From Nageia nagi (lineage: Eukaryota > Pinophyta), in contig JBITNC010000001.1 of NCBI GenBank assembly GCA_050084985.1, positions 8,246,001 through 8,310,000 on the forward strand: a DNA stretch of 64,000 nucleotides. Reading direction: 5' to 3'. The translations under genes were made by a program, and so were the position numbers. Positions 35,264-46,149 of this stretch are shown in pieces. The notes under the pieces are model-generated. The model was not told the origin of the DNA. It did no database searches and saw only the letters and a program-made list of their open reading frames with translations. How positions within the stretch are numbered: position 1 is the stretch's first letter; the number at the start of each line of letters is the position of its first letter.

Positions 35264-37288
35264 TCATGGACTACCCCAACCATTGCATGGTCTACTAGGA
35301 CTGCTAGGTCGTCTCTGCCATCCATCAGTATCTCTGATGCTCTGACCTGTAGGAGTAGTACCGACAAACCCTGTAGGACTACTCGGATGTTGAGCCTCTC
35401 GTAAATCGATTGAACCAATAGCCCCTAAGGGAGATTCCCAAGGTGTACCAATCCTACTAAAAAGACCTCGAGACCTCTGGGTCCTGCTATGTGATCCAAC
35501 TGCACCCCGTACATTGCTACCTACCTGATAAGCTAAGATGTCTATAGGTATATAACTATCTGGAGGTATAGGATACTGAGCCCCTAGAGTAAAAGCTGGA
35601 ACACCTATCAGCCATGACTGTACTATACTGCTATAAAAATATCACTGCTAATAAATACCATGACGAATAACTGAAGGCTCACCCCTAGAAGTTGATGCTG
35701 CATCAAACTGATGAGCCTGAGCTCCCTGTAGAGAAGAACGGGCCTCATCTCTCTCATGTCTATATCTATCCCACTCAGCTCTGTATCTGTACATGCATGA
35801 GTGTACCTATGCTAACTGGTGTCTCAACTCGTAAATGTCTCCTAGTAAAGTATCAATGCTAGGTACTTGAGTAGTAGGAGCCTCCTCGACTCCACGCGTA
35901 TCTGCTGTGGTAGCTCTCTCCTCACCAACACCTGTAGCCTCCTCCTCAGGATCCAACTCCTCAGGAGCATCCACCATGACCTCCTCACCTGTAGCCTCAA
36001 CTCCTGTAGTCTCAACTCCCATAGTCATTACTCCTGTAGGCTCCTCGCCTATCTCTCCCTCTGCTGCTGCTGCATCTGACTCATCAGTAACATTGATGCA
36101 TCGACGTACTCATTGACCCCCTATACCATCGTCTCCCTCCTCCCACCAGGCTCTGAAAGCCTTAGACACTCCTACATCATCCTCTCCAATGTCATCCTCT
36201 AATGGTCTCTCCTCCTGAGCAGGATCAGGCTCTGCATAAACTAGTCACTGTACACCCTCGACTGGAATAGTACCCTCCCTCTGGTATGGCACTACTGGGG
36301 CAGGCACATCCTGAATCAGACCAAACTGATGGTGCACCCGCTCAAAATGAAAGTACTCTAGAAAATTTGCCCTATGACCACTCAGAACACGTGACTATCG
36401 GATGCCAGTAAGCTCAGCTGTGAGCTCTCTCCATATAGGATATGAGCGATAAGGTCTAAATCTCACTTGATCAGGAATCAAGTGACTAAGCATGTGATGG
36501 TAATAGTCCACATCTCGATGGACTCCATCTGATGGGTGAATATAATAGTCCTCACGCCATCTAACTATACCGATCACATAATCTAAGCGGCTATCAAATC
36601 CGGGCATCGGTAATCCTAAAGGATGAGCCACTGCAATATGCTCATAGGTCCACGCCTGTAATGTAACAGTGACTGATAAAGAGGCCTTGTGCCCCTATGA
36701 ATAGAAAATAACTCTGTAAATTTGGGCCAATAATGTAGGCGCCCAAGCGTACACTATGCCATGTCGTATCATATCTGCAATGATAGGCAATAATGACCAT
36801 GAAAACCTCTCGCTACCAGTATCAGGGAGAGCATAGCACTGAACTAATCCCATCAAATATGAAAATTAGATCGTCCTCTACTGATCCTTTAGCCAATACT
36901 TATAATATCTGATACCCCCTAAAATAATTTCAGAAATAATAGTGTCAACTCGATCAGCTCCATACAAATAAGAAATGGCAGGTAGAGCTCCTGCTCTATC
37001 AACTACAGGTAAAATCCTCCATCCATGAATGGGGAGTCTATATAGTCTATGTATATCCTCTACCGTAACAGTCATCTCCCCTGTCGGGAGATGAAAAGTG
37101 CATGTAACTGCATCCCATCTGTCTAATAATGCAACTAATAGAGGATAGTCCCAATGAATGTGACCCATGTATGGGCCCACTCCAAAACCAATGGACCTGA
37201 AAAAGGCATGATCGGCAGGATCCAGAAAATCTCGACCCTCCTGTAAAATTGAGGGATATCTACCTCGAGGCTCAAAAACATCTCGAAC

Positions 37289-37631
37289 CTGTATGATGTT
37301 AAAAGTTAGTTCAAAAAAAAAAGGGGAAAAAAGGAAAAAATGGCATTTCATAATGAAACACCGACGTTTGTAATCTTCTACACTCGGTCGCCGGTGTTCA
37401 ACCTTCAAATGCTGGTGTTTCTGTTAGCCGCTCGGCTCAGGTCGGTGACCACAGTGGAAATAGGAAAAAATGCATAAAAAACACAAATAAAAGCCTAATC
37501 TATGAAATTTATCCTATACAAATGATCAAAAAAGTTTTTTAATAACATTCACGGTTGCAATTTTTAAATTAAACGGGTAAATTGCAAACTATAAATAAAA
37601 AATAGAAAAGGAGGTTAGTACAAAACCCTAC
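37289..37631 (-). other. Intron of the antisense PMD gene
   Basis: A 343-base intron has donor GAG|GTAGGG and acceptor CATACAG|GTTCG. It separates two frames in the same phase. It contains an array of the 20-bp motif (37356-37450). As it is antisense, splicing cannot act on the genomic RNA, which explains how an intron survives in a retrotransposon. Confidence 0.8.
37356..37450 (+). repeat. 20-bp motif array in the antisense intron
   Basis: About four diverged units are present, including GTCGCCGGTGTTCAACCTTC (37387) and AATGCTGGTGTTTCTGTTAG (37408). The spacing is less regular than in the other arrays. All are in the same orientation as those in the LTRs and leader. Confidence 0.65.
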
Positions 37632-37807
37632 CTCTTCCCGGATAGGTCGAGAACGTCCAGCAGAACGCCTATGTGGAGGCATAGTGAGTGTGAGGGATAT
37701 CAATGGTTGGAAATCGATGAATCAACAACAGTAAATAGCCTTGGCAGACAACGAAAGGGATAGCTAAGAAACATATGAGAAAAGGACAAAAACTTTTCCC
37801 TTTTCAA

Positions 37808-37927
37808 AGACCGACGACCTGAATGCGAACGCCGATGACTGTTAATAAACACCGACGACTTAAGGACAAATGCCGATGACCGAAAATAAACACTGGTGAC
37901 TGGAAGTAAAACACCATGTTTGGAAAT
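37808..37927 (+). repeat. 20-bp motif array upstream of the antisense PMD gene (6 units)
   Basis: Six units of exactly 20 bases start at 37808, 37828, 37848, 37868, 37888 and 37908, for example AACGCCGATGACTGTTAATA and AACACCGACGACTTAAGGAC. The array is 126-245 bases upstream of the PMD start codon, which is where its promoter would be expected. Confidence 0.85.
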
Positions 37928-38402
37928 AGCCCTGAAAACATTAACTTCTTTCTCAAAAATAGCCTTAAATTGGTCAAGGAAATCAAATAATGATAAAGTG
38001 TGATGCATCTTTGTTACAGGAGATCATCTTGAAACCCTGTTGTCGGGACAAAAGACAACACCATCAAAATTCATATACTAAGGAAGGCTTACACGGTACA
38101 TGTGCGCTTAGACACATAAAATGACATAACAGAAATGTCATGTAGCTATCACACAAGCTCAACACATTTTCATACCGAAAACAGTTACTTCTAAGGTATA
38201 TGCAAACTTGTTTTCAAAATTACATCAAATGTAAAAAAGAAAACACATTTTATCATATTTTGATAAATCAAAAGTTTTGATTCACCTAAGAAATTGAGTC
38301 AAAACTTACATTGTAAAAAGGTAACAATAAACAGTCGAGCAACAAAGCTTCCCATTTCCATATTTTTGAAATCATCAATCGCATTTTTTGGTTGATAATT
38401 TC

Positions 38403-38416
38403 AAAAAGGGGCAAAA
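38403..38416 (+). other. Polypurine tract
   Basis: AAAAAGGGGCAAAA directly precedes the 3' LTR. It is the likely primer for plus-strand DNA synthesis. Confidence 0.75.
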
Positions 38417-39262
38417 TGTAGACACTTAAAAATGTCCCTCGTCAACTAAGTAAACATTAGAATAGTCATAACTCGGTGTAATATCATAAAATAGGTTTAG
38501 AAACCCTATTATTGGATAGCTCTCATCGAGTGTATGCAAAATGAATAGTCATATGCCCCCCTTTTGATGAAATTTGATGTTTAGGCGGTCATTTTAATAT
38601 AGTCAACCAGTCGCCGGCGTTCTATATCGAATGCCGACGTTTCAAGTAAATCATCGGCATTCGATATACAAATGCCGGCGACTCTGCAACAGCTGAATAA
38701 AAATCAAAAAATGAAGTTGAAGCGCTTCATCTTCCATGATGAGGTGGATAGAGGAGGTCAGTTACGACTTACGGTGATTCTTCGCTTCCCCTTTCCATCC
38801 TTGAAACATCTCACCTGAAACTCTATAAATACAAGCTAATACTAACCAATATTGATGATCCAAATTAACCCCAATTGAACCCAATTTTGAAGTAGGGTAA
38901 TGCTGCTAAAATCTCATGAACTCTTTTCTTTTATTGTTTTATTCTAGTTTCATTTTAATACAATGTTACACATAGATACTTTGATGTTATTGTCTCTTGC
39001 ATGTGTGTAGGATTTACAGGTTGTCTACATCAAGAAGAGAAGCAAGCAACCCAAAAAACAATGGAGATCTAATACTCTTATTTTGGCACATACATTTGTA
39101 AAAGTCCCTTCTAAGGGCGAATTGTAGCTTGAACTGAGATTGAATATCATTTTGCAATTACAACATGTTTATCTATGTTATATAATTTGAGGTTTAATGA
39201 ATATTGAAGAGTAATTTTTATTTTATATTATTCTACTTTTCAGCTCAATTTTCATTGCAACA
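38417..39262 (+). repeat. 3' LTR of the Tat/Ogre element
   Basis: This 846-bp copy is collinear with the 5' LTR without indels. GCATG follows it, matching GCATT before the 5' LTR at four of five bases. The TATA box is at 38823. Confidence 0.95.
38610..38689 (+). repeat. 20-bp motif array in 3' LTR (4 units)
   Basis: Same array as 21878-21957. Differences between the two LTR copies are all transitions in the core, for example AACGTCGGCG against AATGCCGACG. Confidence 0.85.
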
Positions 39263-39267
39263 GCATG

Positions 39268-40524
39268 AGGTGGGTTTTACTTAGCCATGATGGACAAGGG
39301 TGGAACTTGCATATGGCCTCAAAGGTGGACTTTTATGGGAACTATGTATTGGTATAAAAATATACATCATTCTTGCATTCTGCATCATTAGGGAAAACAT
39401 GTTAGTTATAGTTGCATGTTCATTTTAAAGCCTCAAGTGAGACAAGTTGAGTACATGTAGTTACATATCATTTGTGAAATGAATGTATGCTTGATTTTTT
39501 CCATATTTGCATTGGAGATGATCTCCAAAATAGATTGGGGGTATATAGTGCATGAAGTGATGAGACAACCTAGTATCCCATGATTTGGGGATATCTATGA
39601 TGCCATGGAAGTATGGGATCACTTGACCTTGAGGTTCCCAAAAAGAAGCTTGCATTACCAATTAGAGTACTAGATTGTTATAATATTTTGTTATATATTT
39701 TATTACTATTTTCTAAATGAGATATGTTATATAGGTGTATAAACTAGCCTTGCAGATTCAAATAGATGAAAATTGATAACTTCACTACATCTTCTTTGGG
39801 TTGCATTTATGAGTTTATAACCTATACCAAATCAACATTACATGTAGAATTCTATGATGTGTTTGAAAATGAAATTATGGTTATGATAGAAACTATAAAA
39901 GTTGAATATATTAACATTCCAAGTTTGTAATGGATGGTCTTATTTTGTATGTCATTTTGAAATGCAAAAACAATAATGAGGATAGTACTTTTTATGAATA
40001 TCAATTATTAAAACCTATGTTGGTCTTTTGTAGAATCATGATATGATGATGGTAAAAGTTGGAAAAAATATTATACAAAAAATAATTACATAGGCAATAC
40101 TATAACAATTACTTCTTAATGTTATAAATCAAGTTTGATGATATATGAGATTGTATAGATATGAATTGTTTATGTTGTTTATGAATAAATGCAATTTATG
40201 TTTGAATAAATGAATGAACGGTGTATTTCAACCTGTACAAATTAAGTGATATATTTTGGGCAAGGCTATAATTGGAATGGTTGTGAAAATAGTGGGTATT
40301 TACAAATTAAATATGATTCAATGACTATTGTGTTTTTTTTTAATAAATTCTAGGTAAATTTGTATTTATAAAAAAGATAGAGTTTTGAAAGGGCTATGTA
40401 AACCTTGTACAAAAATATATTATTTTATGTACATTATAGAACATAATGTATTATATACATAAACTATAAGGTATTTATAATTTGATTGTATACAAAAATA
40501 AGCAATCTTTAAAATAAACCATAT
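39268..40524. other. AT-rich region without recognisable gene
   Basis: No conserved frame is seen. Before the Tat/Ogre insertion this stretch was joined to 21552-21684. Confidence 0.5.
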
Positions 40525-41290
40525 TGCTATTTTAGCACACAAGGAATTATAATACCGAACCTTCCTCTTGCAATGATATTTCATCTCAATGCAATTCTTT
40601 AGTTAATGATTATTCAATTTAGACACTATGAATAACATAATAATCATATAATGGAACAATAATATAATATTATTGATAAAAGTGAATATACAAATACATA
40701 AAGAGTTACAATATAATGGTAAGAAACTCTAGCAATGGATTTGGTTATCTTGTGAGGAGCACCACCACTCTCTCAACTCTACAACCAATCGAAGACAATC
40801 TTTATCTCAACATCACAAAGAGATAGTTCTTACAACAAAAATACAACCTTCTCTCTATTTGGATAATCACAAACATAATACAACACTTGACAAACTTGTA
40901 ACACTAAGATACAAGACTCATCACACATATATAAACTTCTTCACAACTTACTCTCAACTTTAACTCAACTTGACTTGACTTGCACTTGACTCCCACTACA
41001 ATTGGTCTAGAATTGCACTAGACTTGTGCTTAAATTACCTTACATGCCCATAGCACTTCTCTATTTATAAGCTAGAGAATGTATCTAGATTTCTCTACAA
41101 CTTTAATTTTAAAATACATTATATCTCCATCTCTGAATCTAAACCACTTTTAGAAATATCCATGAGATGCAACATGGATCTTTTGCCATGTAACCCTTCT
41201 TTATAAATCCTTTTTAAATATCAACAACTACTTTCATATCATCACATATCTGTATGCCACATAATTCTATGGATAATTATAGAATATATG
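40525..41290 (-). repeat. Gypsy 3' LTR (left copy)
   Basis: It matches the right copy over its whole length with many substitutions. TATAAATAG is kept on the minus strand (plus-strand CTATTTATA at 41061). It ends on the minus strand in ...ATAGCA. Confidence 0.85.
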
Positions 41291-41339
41291 TCTTCTAGAT
41301 ATTAACCATGGATATTTCTTCCACTTACCATTACTTTCA

Positions 41340-41540
41340 CCATTGACCTTTCACCATTTACCATTTACCATTTACCATTTTCTATTTACCATTTACCATT
41401 TACCATTTACCTTTTACCTTTTACCATTTACCTTTTACCATTTACCATTTACCATTTACCTTTTACCTTTTACCTTTTACCTTTTACCTTTTACCATTTA
41501 CCTTTTACCATTTACCATTTACTATTTTACTTTTTACCAA
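41340..41540. repeat. TTTACCA/TTTACCT heptamer array
   Basis: About 28 tandem copies of a 7-base unit, TTTACCA or TTTACCT, lie between integrase and the 3' LTR of the gypsy element. Only the last base of the unit varies systematically. A few units at the ends are degenerate. It is a minisatellite; the open frame through it on the plus strand is a side effect. Confidence 0.9.
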
Positions 41541-41857
41541 ACTTCATCAACTTAAATCCCCCATAGTATACTTGTACTACTAATCATTGTTACATCCCCA
41601 TCTATTTATTCTAGTTGCATTGTCATTCAATTATGGATATAACTATAGTTTATTGATGGATGTTGTTATTCTAGTGAATGTAATTATTACTTATTGGTAG
41701 GCATTGCTATCTTGCACAACAAGTGGCTACTAGGTACTATTACTAATTGTGACACATACTAGTTACATAGAGATACTAAATATTTACTGGAAATATTTAA
41801 TGACATATTATTCCCCTCCTAATTTCTACTTCATCTTTGGAGTATGAAAATATTCAA

Positions 41858-42900
41858 TTAGGAGCTTGAAAAAATATTTAATTTTTCATGGTTTACCCAC
41901 TTAGGAATCAAAGTACCATCCAATTCTTTAAGTATGTAAGTTCCATTATCATATACTACTACTATCCTATATGGTCCACTCCACTTTGGTAACAACTTAC
42001 TATATTTTATCTTATGATGCCTAGAATCATATACCATGAGTAGATCATTGACCTTGAATGGAGACCATTTCAACTTTTTATCAAAATAATCCTTTTGCTT
42101 GATTTTCTTCTTTTCAATAGTCTTATTAGCTACTTGGTGCATCTCTTCTAATTTCTTAATTATATTAATTTGTCATCAATATATCCTCCTTCATCCTTTC
42201 TTTTCATTGATATAGTTCTTAAATTTGGAACATCAAATTCAATAGGCAAAATAGGATTAATTCCATATGCTAAATGGAAGGGAGAATACCCAATTGATGT
42301 CTTTATTATAGCTTTGTATTCCCATAACCCTATGTGAATCCTTTTATCCCATGTATGTACTTGCAATTTTGCATTTTTACCAAGTATCTAACATAATATA
42401 TGATTAGTTCATTCTACTTGGTCATTGGTGCTTGGCTTGTAAGTATTTGCCTTCTTATGTTTGATTGCAAATCAACTTGTCAAAGATTATACTACCTCAT
42501 TAATGAAGTGAGTTCCTTGATCTATCATAATATCTAATGGACATCCAAAACTTGTCACAATGCACTCATATAAATTTCTTTCTACCTCTTCCATCGATGC
42601 GTCCTTCAATTATCTTGCTTCTACCCACTTAGTCAAATAATATATAGCCACAATAATATATCTATTTCACCTTGGTGAATGAGGGAGTGGTCCTACAATG
42701 TCAATTCCCCATTTCTCAAATAGTCATAAGGGAAGAATAGGACATAACAGTGTTGATGTTGATCTATGATTGCCATAAGATTGAAAAACATCATAACTTT
42801 TACAATGACTAAAATAATCTTTAAAAAGAGTGGATCAATAATAACCTGCATCCATAGTCATCTTGCTATCAATTTCCCTAAAAACTATCCTTTGCATATG
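41858..42900 (-). pseudogene. pol: Gypsy integrase
   Basis: The C-terminal part reads FDKKLKWSPFKVNDLLMVYD and KYSKLLPKWSGPYRIV (42142-41858). The core contains YKAIIKTSIGYSPFHLAYG near 42310-42255 and, before it, a degenerate STNDQVE.TNHIL, the glutamate region of the DDE site. Upstream parts toward 42900 are eroded; the zinc finger is not clear. Several stops and frameshifts are present. Confidence 0.85.
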
Positions 42901-43249
42901 CCATCATGCATATTTCTTATTAACTCTTTCCCTTGATCATGTCCAATGGCACTAAGATATTTTTAATCTCTTCCAACTTTATATAACACCCCATCCACAA
43001 GTGTATAGGGTCTACTTTCCTGAGTAACTTTCTATTTTGTCTTAGATGTTGCCCCCTTTGGAAATTTGAATTCACTCAAGTATTTCCAAATATAAATGTA
43101 CTCATTTAAATCATCTCCATAGAAAACAAAAATGTATTGGGAAAATCATCATCATCACAAGAAGATTCAATGCCTACATATGCTCTCAATAATTCATCAA
43201 CATTGATATGTTTCTTGCATGGTTCATCCACAATATCAAATTTATATTC

Positions 43250-44480
43250 CTATAATAGGAGTATCCACCTTGCAATCCTTCCCATATGATTAGGCTTATT
43301 AATGATATAATTCAAATCTTGATGATCAGCAACCATCGTGAACTTGTACCCCAAAAAGTAATTTTTAAATTTCTTTAAAGAAAAAATTATAGCTAAAGCT
43401 TCTTTTTTAGTGATTGTATAATTTACCTCAGCACTGCTCATCTATCAATTCCCAAAATGGATAGGATGATAATTTCCATATTCATCTTTTTGGATGAGTG
43501 TACTACATAATGCTTTATCTGATTCATCAGTGTAGACTATGAATGGCTTACTCCAATTAGGATTCTTCAAACTAGGTGCTATTACCAATGCTTATTTTAG
43601 CTCCTCAAATGCTTCTCTTGCTTATTTTCCTAGTTCATATGACACATCCTTATTCAAAAATTAAGTCAATAGTTGAGAAATCCTAGATAAGTTCTTGATA
43701 AATCTCCTATAGTATCCAACATGCCCCAAAAAATATCTTAACTTGCTCTTATTCCCTGGGAATGGAAGTTCTTTAACATTAGCCATCTTCTCTAGATCTA
43801 TTTCAATACCACTCTTGGATACAACATGTACCAAAAGTACTACCTTTGAGCATCCAAAAATATATTTGGATGGATTCAATGACACTCTTTCTTCTTGCAG
43901 TCTTTCAAAAGCTTTTTCAATTTGTCCCAAATGATTTTCCTTCTTTCCATATATACAAAAATCATCTAGAAAAACTCTAATGAATGTTCCAATATAAGGC
44001 TCAAAAACTCTATTTATAAGTATCTGAAATGTAGCAGGTGCATTATAAAATCCAAAGGACATTATTTAGTAAGCAAACATACCCCATGGAGTGGTGAAAT
44101 TTTTATTCAATTTATCCTTCTCTACTATCCAAACTTGTTTATATCTAGTATAACCATCTACAAAACTATAGCAATCATGTCTTGCCACTTCATCCATAAT
44201 TTTATCTAAAAAAGGAAGAGGATAATGATCTTTCTTTGTGAATTAATTCATCTTTTGATAATCCATACATATTATTATCTTCCCATTCTTCTTTCTATAT
44301 ACCACAATAGGAGAAACCCATTATGAATGATCTATAGGAAAGATAAATCTTGCATCTAAGAGCTTGTCTATTTTCTTCTTAACACTTTTAGAGAAATTTG
44401 GATTCACCTTATAGGGCATCTATTTAATTATCTTACTATTCTCCATCAATTCAATTGAATGTTCTACTTATGTTACTTGT
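43250..44480 (-). pseudogene. pol: Gypsy reverse transcriptase and RNase H
   Basis: Reverse transcriptase can be followed from about 44480 with stops: PIVVYRKKNGKIIICMDYQK near 44310, DHYPLPFLDKIMDEVARHD near 44240, MSFGFYNAPATFQ near 44062, and the catalytic block VFLDDFCIYGKKENH near 43975 with DD in place. The thumb and connection follow (FLGHVGYYRRFIKNLS near 43735). RNase H remains as NYTITKKEALAIIFSLKKFK near 43425 and HQDLNYIINKP. Spacing is typical of Ty3/gypsy pol. It is not functional because of stops and frame changes. Confidence 0.9.
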
Positions 44481-44799
44481 TGTAACTCCTTATAATCAAA
44501 GGTAAAGAGATGGATATACCTTTGAAAAAGCTAAAAATACTCATCTATAATTTTCTTCAATAGCATTGCCAAATCCTAGCTATTGTAGATAATGCTCCAC
44601 TTCTTCCTCTATAAATTGTATAACAAATTCAATAGGTGGATTTGGTAATAAATCCATCATGAAGACATTAACAACCTCCTCATCTTCATTATCCACATCA
44701 CTGGTACTTGTATAGCTTGAAGATGTCCACTTTTCACTCTTAGAACTTGATGTCTTTGCAACATGGATTAAGGGGACCACTAGAATTATCACTTTATCT

Positions 44800-45010
44800 C
44801 ATCCTAATGATATGTATTCCTCATTCCAATAATTATGAGCATGAACCTTTCTTAACCATGGTATTCCTAGGAGCTATTGAATCAAGTTTCATCACTTGGA
44901 AATCTACCAAACAAGTAACTCCAATAACAAAGATAGAAACATTTGAAACAACTCCTTCAGGTTTTATTTTACTCTTATTTAATGACCTTAACTATAGTGT
45001 AGAATCATGA
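44800..45010 (-). pseudogene. pro: Gypsy protease remnant
   Basis: The minus frame reads SKIKPEGVVSNVSIFVIGVT and then VDFQVMKLDS, matching the second half of Ty3/gypsy proteases (the xxPEGVxxNVxVxVxG.xxxVDFxV pattern). The active-site Asp region is missing or unreadable. The acidic stretch at 44792-44580 is the linker to reverse transcriptase. Confidence 0.65.
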
Positions 45011-45222
45011 TTAATTTTTAACTTTGCTAAGGTGCTCTACCCACTATGCCTTCGTAGTCAATCAATTTCAAATGCATGATCTCTTGAACTCTTACACAAA
45101 TGCTTCCTCATGAGATTGAGCAACAAAAATAGGAATTTTACCCATGGTAACAAAAGGCTTCTTGTAAGTACAAAATTACCATTAATAAGGAATGGTCCTA
45201 GAAACAAAACCAAAAATATCAA

Positions 45223-45980
45223 CTATTTTAGCACACAAGGAATTATAATAGCAAGCCTTCCTCTCGCAATGATCTTTTATCTTGATGTACTACTTTACTT
45301 AGTGTTTATGCAATTTAGACACTATGACCAACACAATAATCATATAATGGAATAATAATATAATATTATTGATGAAAGTGAAGATACAAATACAATAAGA
45401 GTTATAATACAATGGTAAGAAACTCTAGTAATGATCTTGTTTATCTCATGAGGAGTGCCACCACTTGCTCAACTCAACAACCAATCCAACACAACCACTA
45501 TCTCAACCTTATAAAGAGATCCTTATTATAACAAAACTCCATCCTTATCTTCACTTGGATAATCAAAAATACAATACAACACTTTACACACTTGTAAAAC
45601 TAAAATTGAAGACTCATCATAAATATATAAACTTTTTTACAACTTTACAACTCACTCACAACTTTAACTCGGCTTGACTTACACTTGACTCTCACTAGAC
45701 TTGCTCTAGATTTGCACTAGAGTTATGCTCAACTTGCCTTACATGCCCATAATACTTATCTATTTATAGTCTAGATAAGGTATCTATATTTCTCTACAAA
45801 TTTAATTTTCATATACATTATATCTACATCTCTAGAAATATCCAAACCATTTTTAGAAATATCCATGAGATGCAACATGGATATTTTTCTACATAACCCT
45901 TTTTAAATATCAACAACTGCTTCCATATGATCATGTATCCTTGTGTGATATAATATTATGGATAATTATAGAACATAACA
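45223..45980 (-). repeat. Gypsy 5' LTR (right copy)
   Basis: Starts TGTTATGTTC on the minus strand at 45980. TATAAATA lies on the minus strand at 45771-45778. It pairs with 40525-41290. Confidence 0.85.
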
Positions 45981-46149
45981 AAAGACAAAATAACTTGATA
46001 ACAAGGCTTGATAAGGTACTCATGTATAATAGCTATCAAAAAAGATAAAATAACTCTACTAAAGATGATGAAAAATCACATGGGAAAAACATTAGAAGAG
46101 AAGAGAAGTGAAGAAGCAAAGAACAATATGTACTCATCAAAACCCCCTA

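Larger units (their letters stand above)
35264..37682 (-). pseudogene. Antisense plant mobile domain (PMD) gene with one intron
   Basis: Exon 1 is 37682-37632 (17 codons, MPPHRRSAGRSRPIREE), the intron 37631-37289, exon 2 37288-35264, giving about 691 codons. The intron is phase 0 with GT...AG ends, a T-rich tract and CATACAG at the acceptor. PMD motifs in order: WDYPLLVALLDRWDAVTCTF, HLPTGEMTVTVEDIHRLYRL, FSWSLLPIIADMIRHG, YAWAPTLLAQIYR, LQAWTYEHIAVAHP and ERVHHQFGLIQDVPAP. An acidic Thr/Glu-rich stretch and a short coiled coil follow (near 35830-35715), then an Arg/Ser/Gly-rich tail. The frame never shifts. It is broken by nine stops (36880, 36868, 36697, 36397, 36247, 36112, 35809, 35650, 35644), each one transition away from CAG, CAA, CGA or TGG. 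Base composition is richer in GC than gag-pol. Host PMD proteins (MAIN, MAIL1) act in the nucleus in gene and transposon control; the role of this one is unknown. Confidence 0.88.
21680..39267 (+). mobile_element. Tat/Ogre-type Ty3/gypsy retrotransposon with antisense PMD gene
   Basis: A 17,578-bp element (21685-39262) is bounded by two 846-bp LTRs starting TG and ending CA, with probable 5-bp target-site duplications GCATT and GCATG (four of five match). The order is LTR, primer-binding site, 1.8-kb leader, gag, protease, reverse transcriptase, RNase H, second plant-type RNase H, integrase, extra sense ORF, antisense PMD gene, polypurine tract, LTR. The double RNase H and large size place it in the Tat lineage (which includes Ogre). 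The coding parts carry 13 in-frame stops in gag-pol and three frame changes in pol, so this copy is not autonomous. It inserted 133 bases from the older copia element. Confidence 0.93.
40525..45980 (-). mobile_element. Ty3/gypsy LTR retrotransposon lacking gag
   Basis: Two diverged LTRs (40525-41290 and 45223-45980) flank protease remains, reverse transcriptase, RNase H and integrase on the minus strand in the Ty3/gypsy order. Only about 200 bases lie between the 5' LTR and the protease remnant, so gag and the front of protease have been deleted. No target-site duplication was found. The integrase end carries no chromodomain that I can see, and only one RNase H is present, so it is not of the Tat type. 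Confidence 0.85.

Noticed and set aside
35212-35418. 68-codon minus-strand frame
   Set aside because: It is out of frame with the PMD gene, which reads through this region to the stop at 35264-35266.
35867-36116. Ser- and Pro-rich plus-strand frames opposite the PMD gene
   Set aside because: They mirror the acidic Thr/Glu-rich stretch of the antisense PMD gene and have no motif.
35264-37682. PMD gene as an intact host gene in which the retrotransposon sits
   Set aside because: It lies fully between integrase and the 3' LTR of one element with a target-site duplication at the outer ends and carries the element's own motif arrays, so it belongs to the element.
41340-41540. Interstitial telomere repeat
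   Set aside because: The unit TTTACCA is not the plant telomere unit TTTAGGG.
41343-41555. 70-codon plus-strand frame rich in LPFT and IY
   Set aside because: It is only the translation of the TTTACCA/TTTACCT heptamer array.
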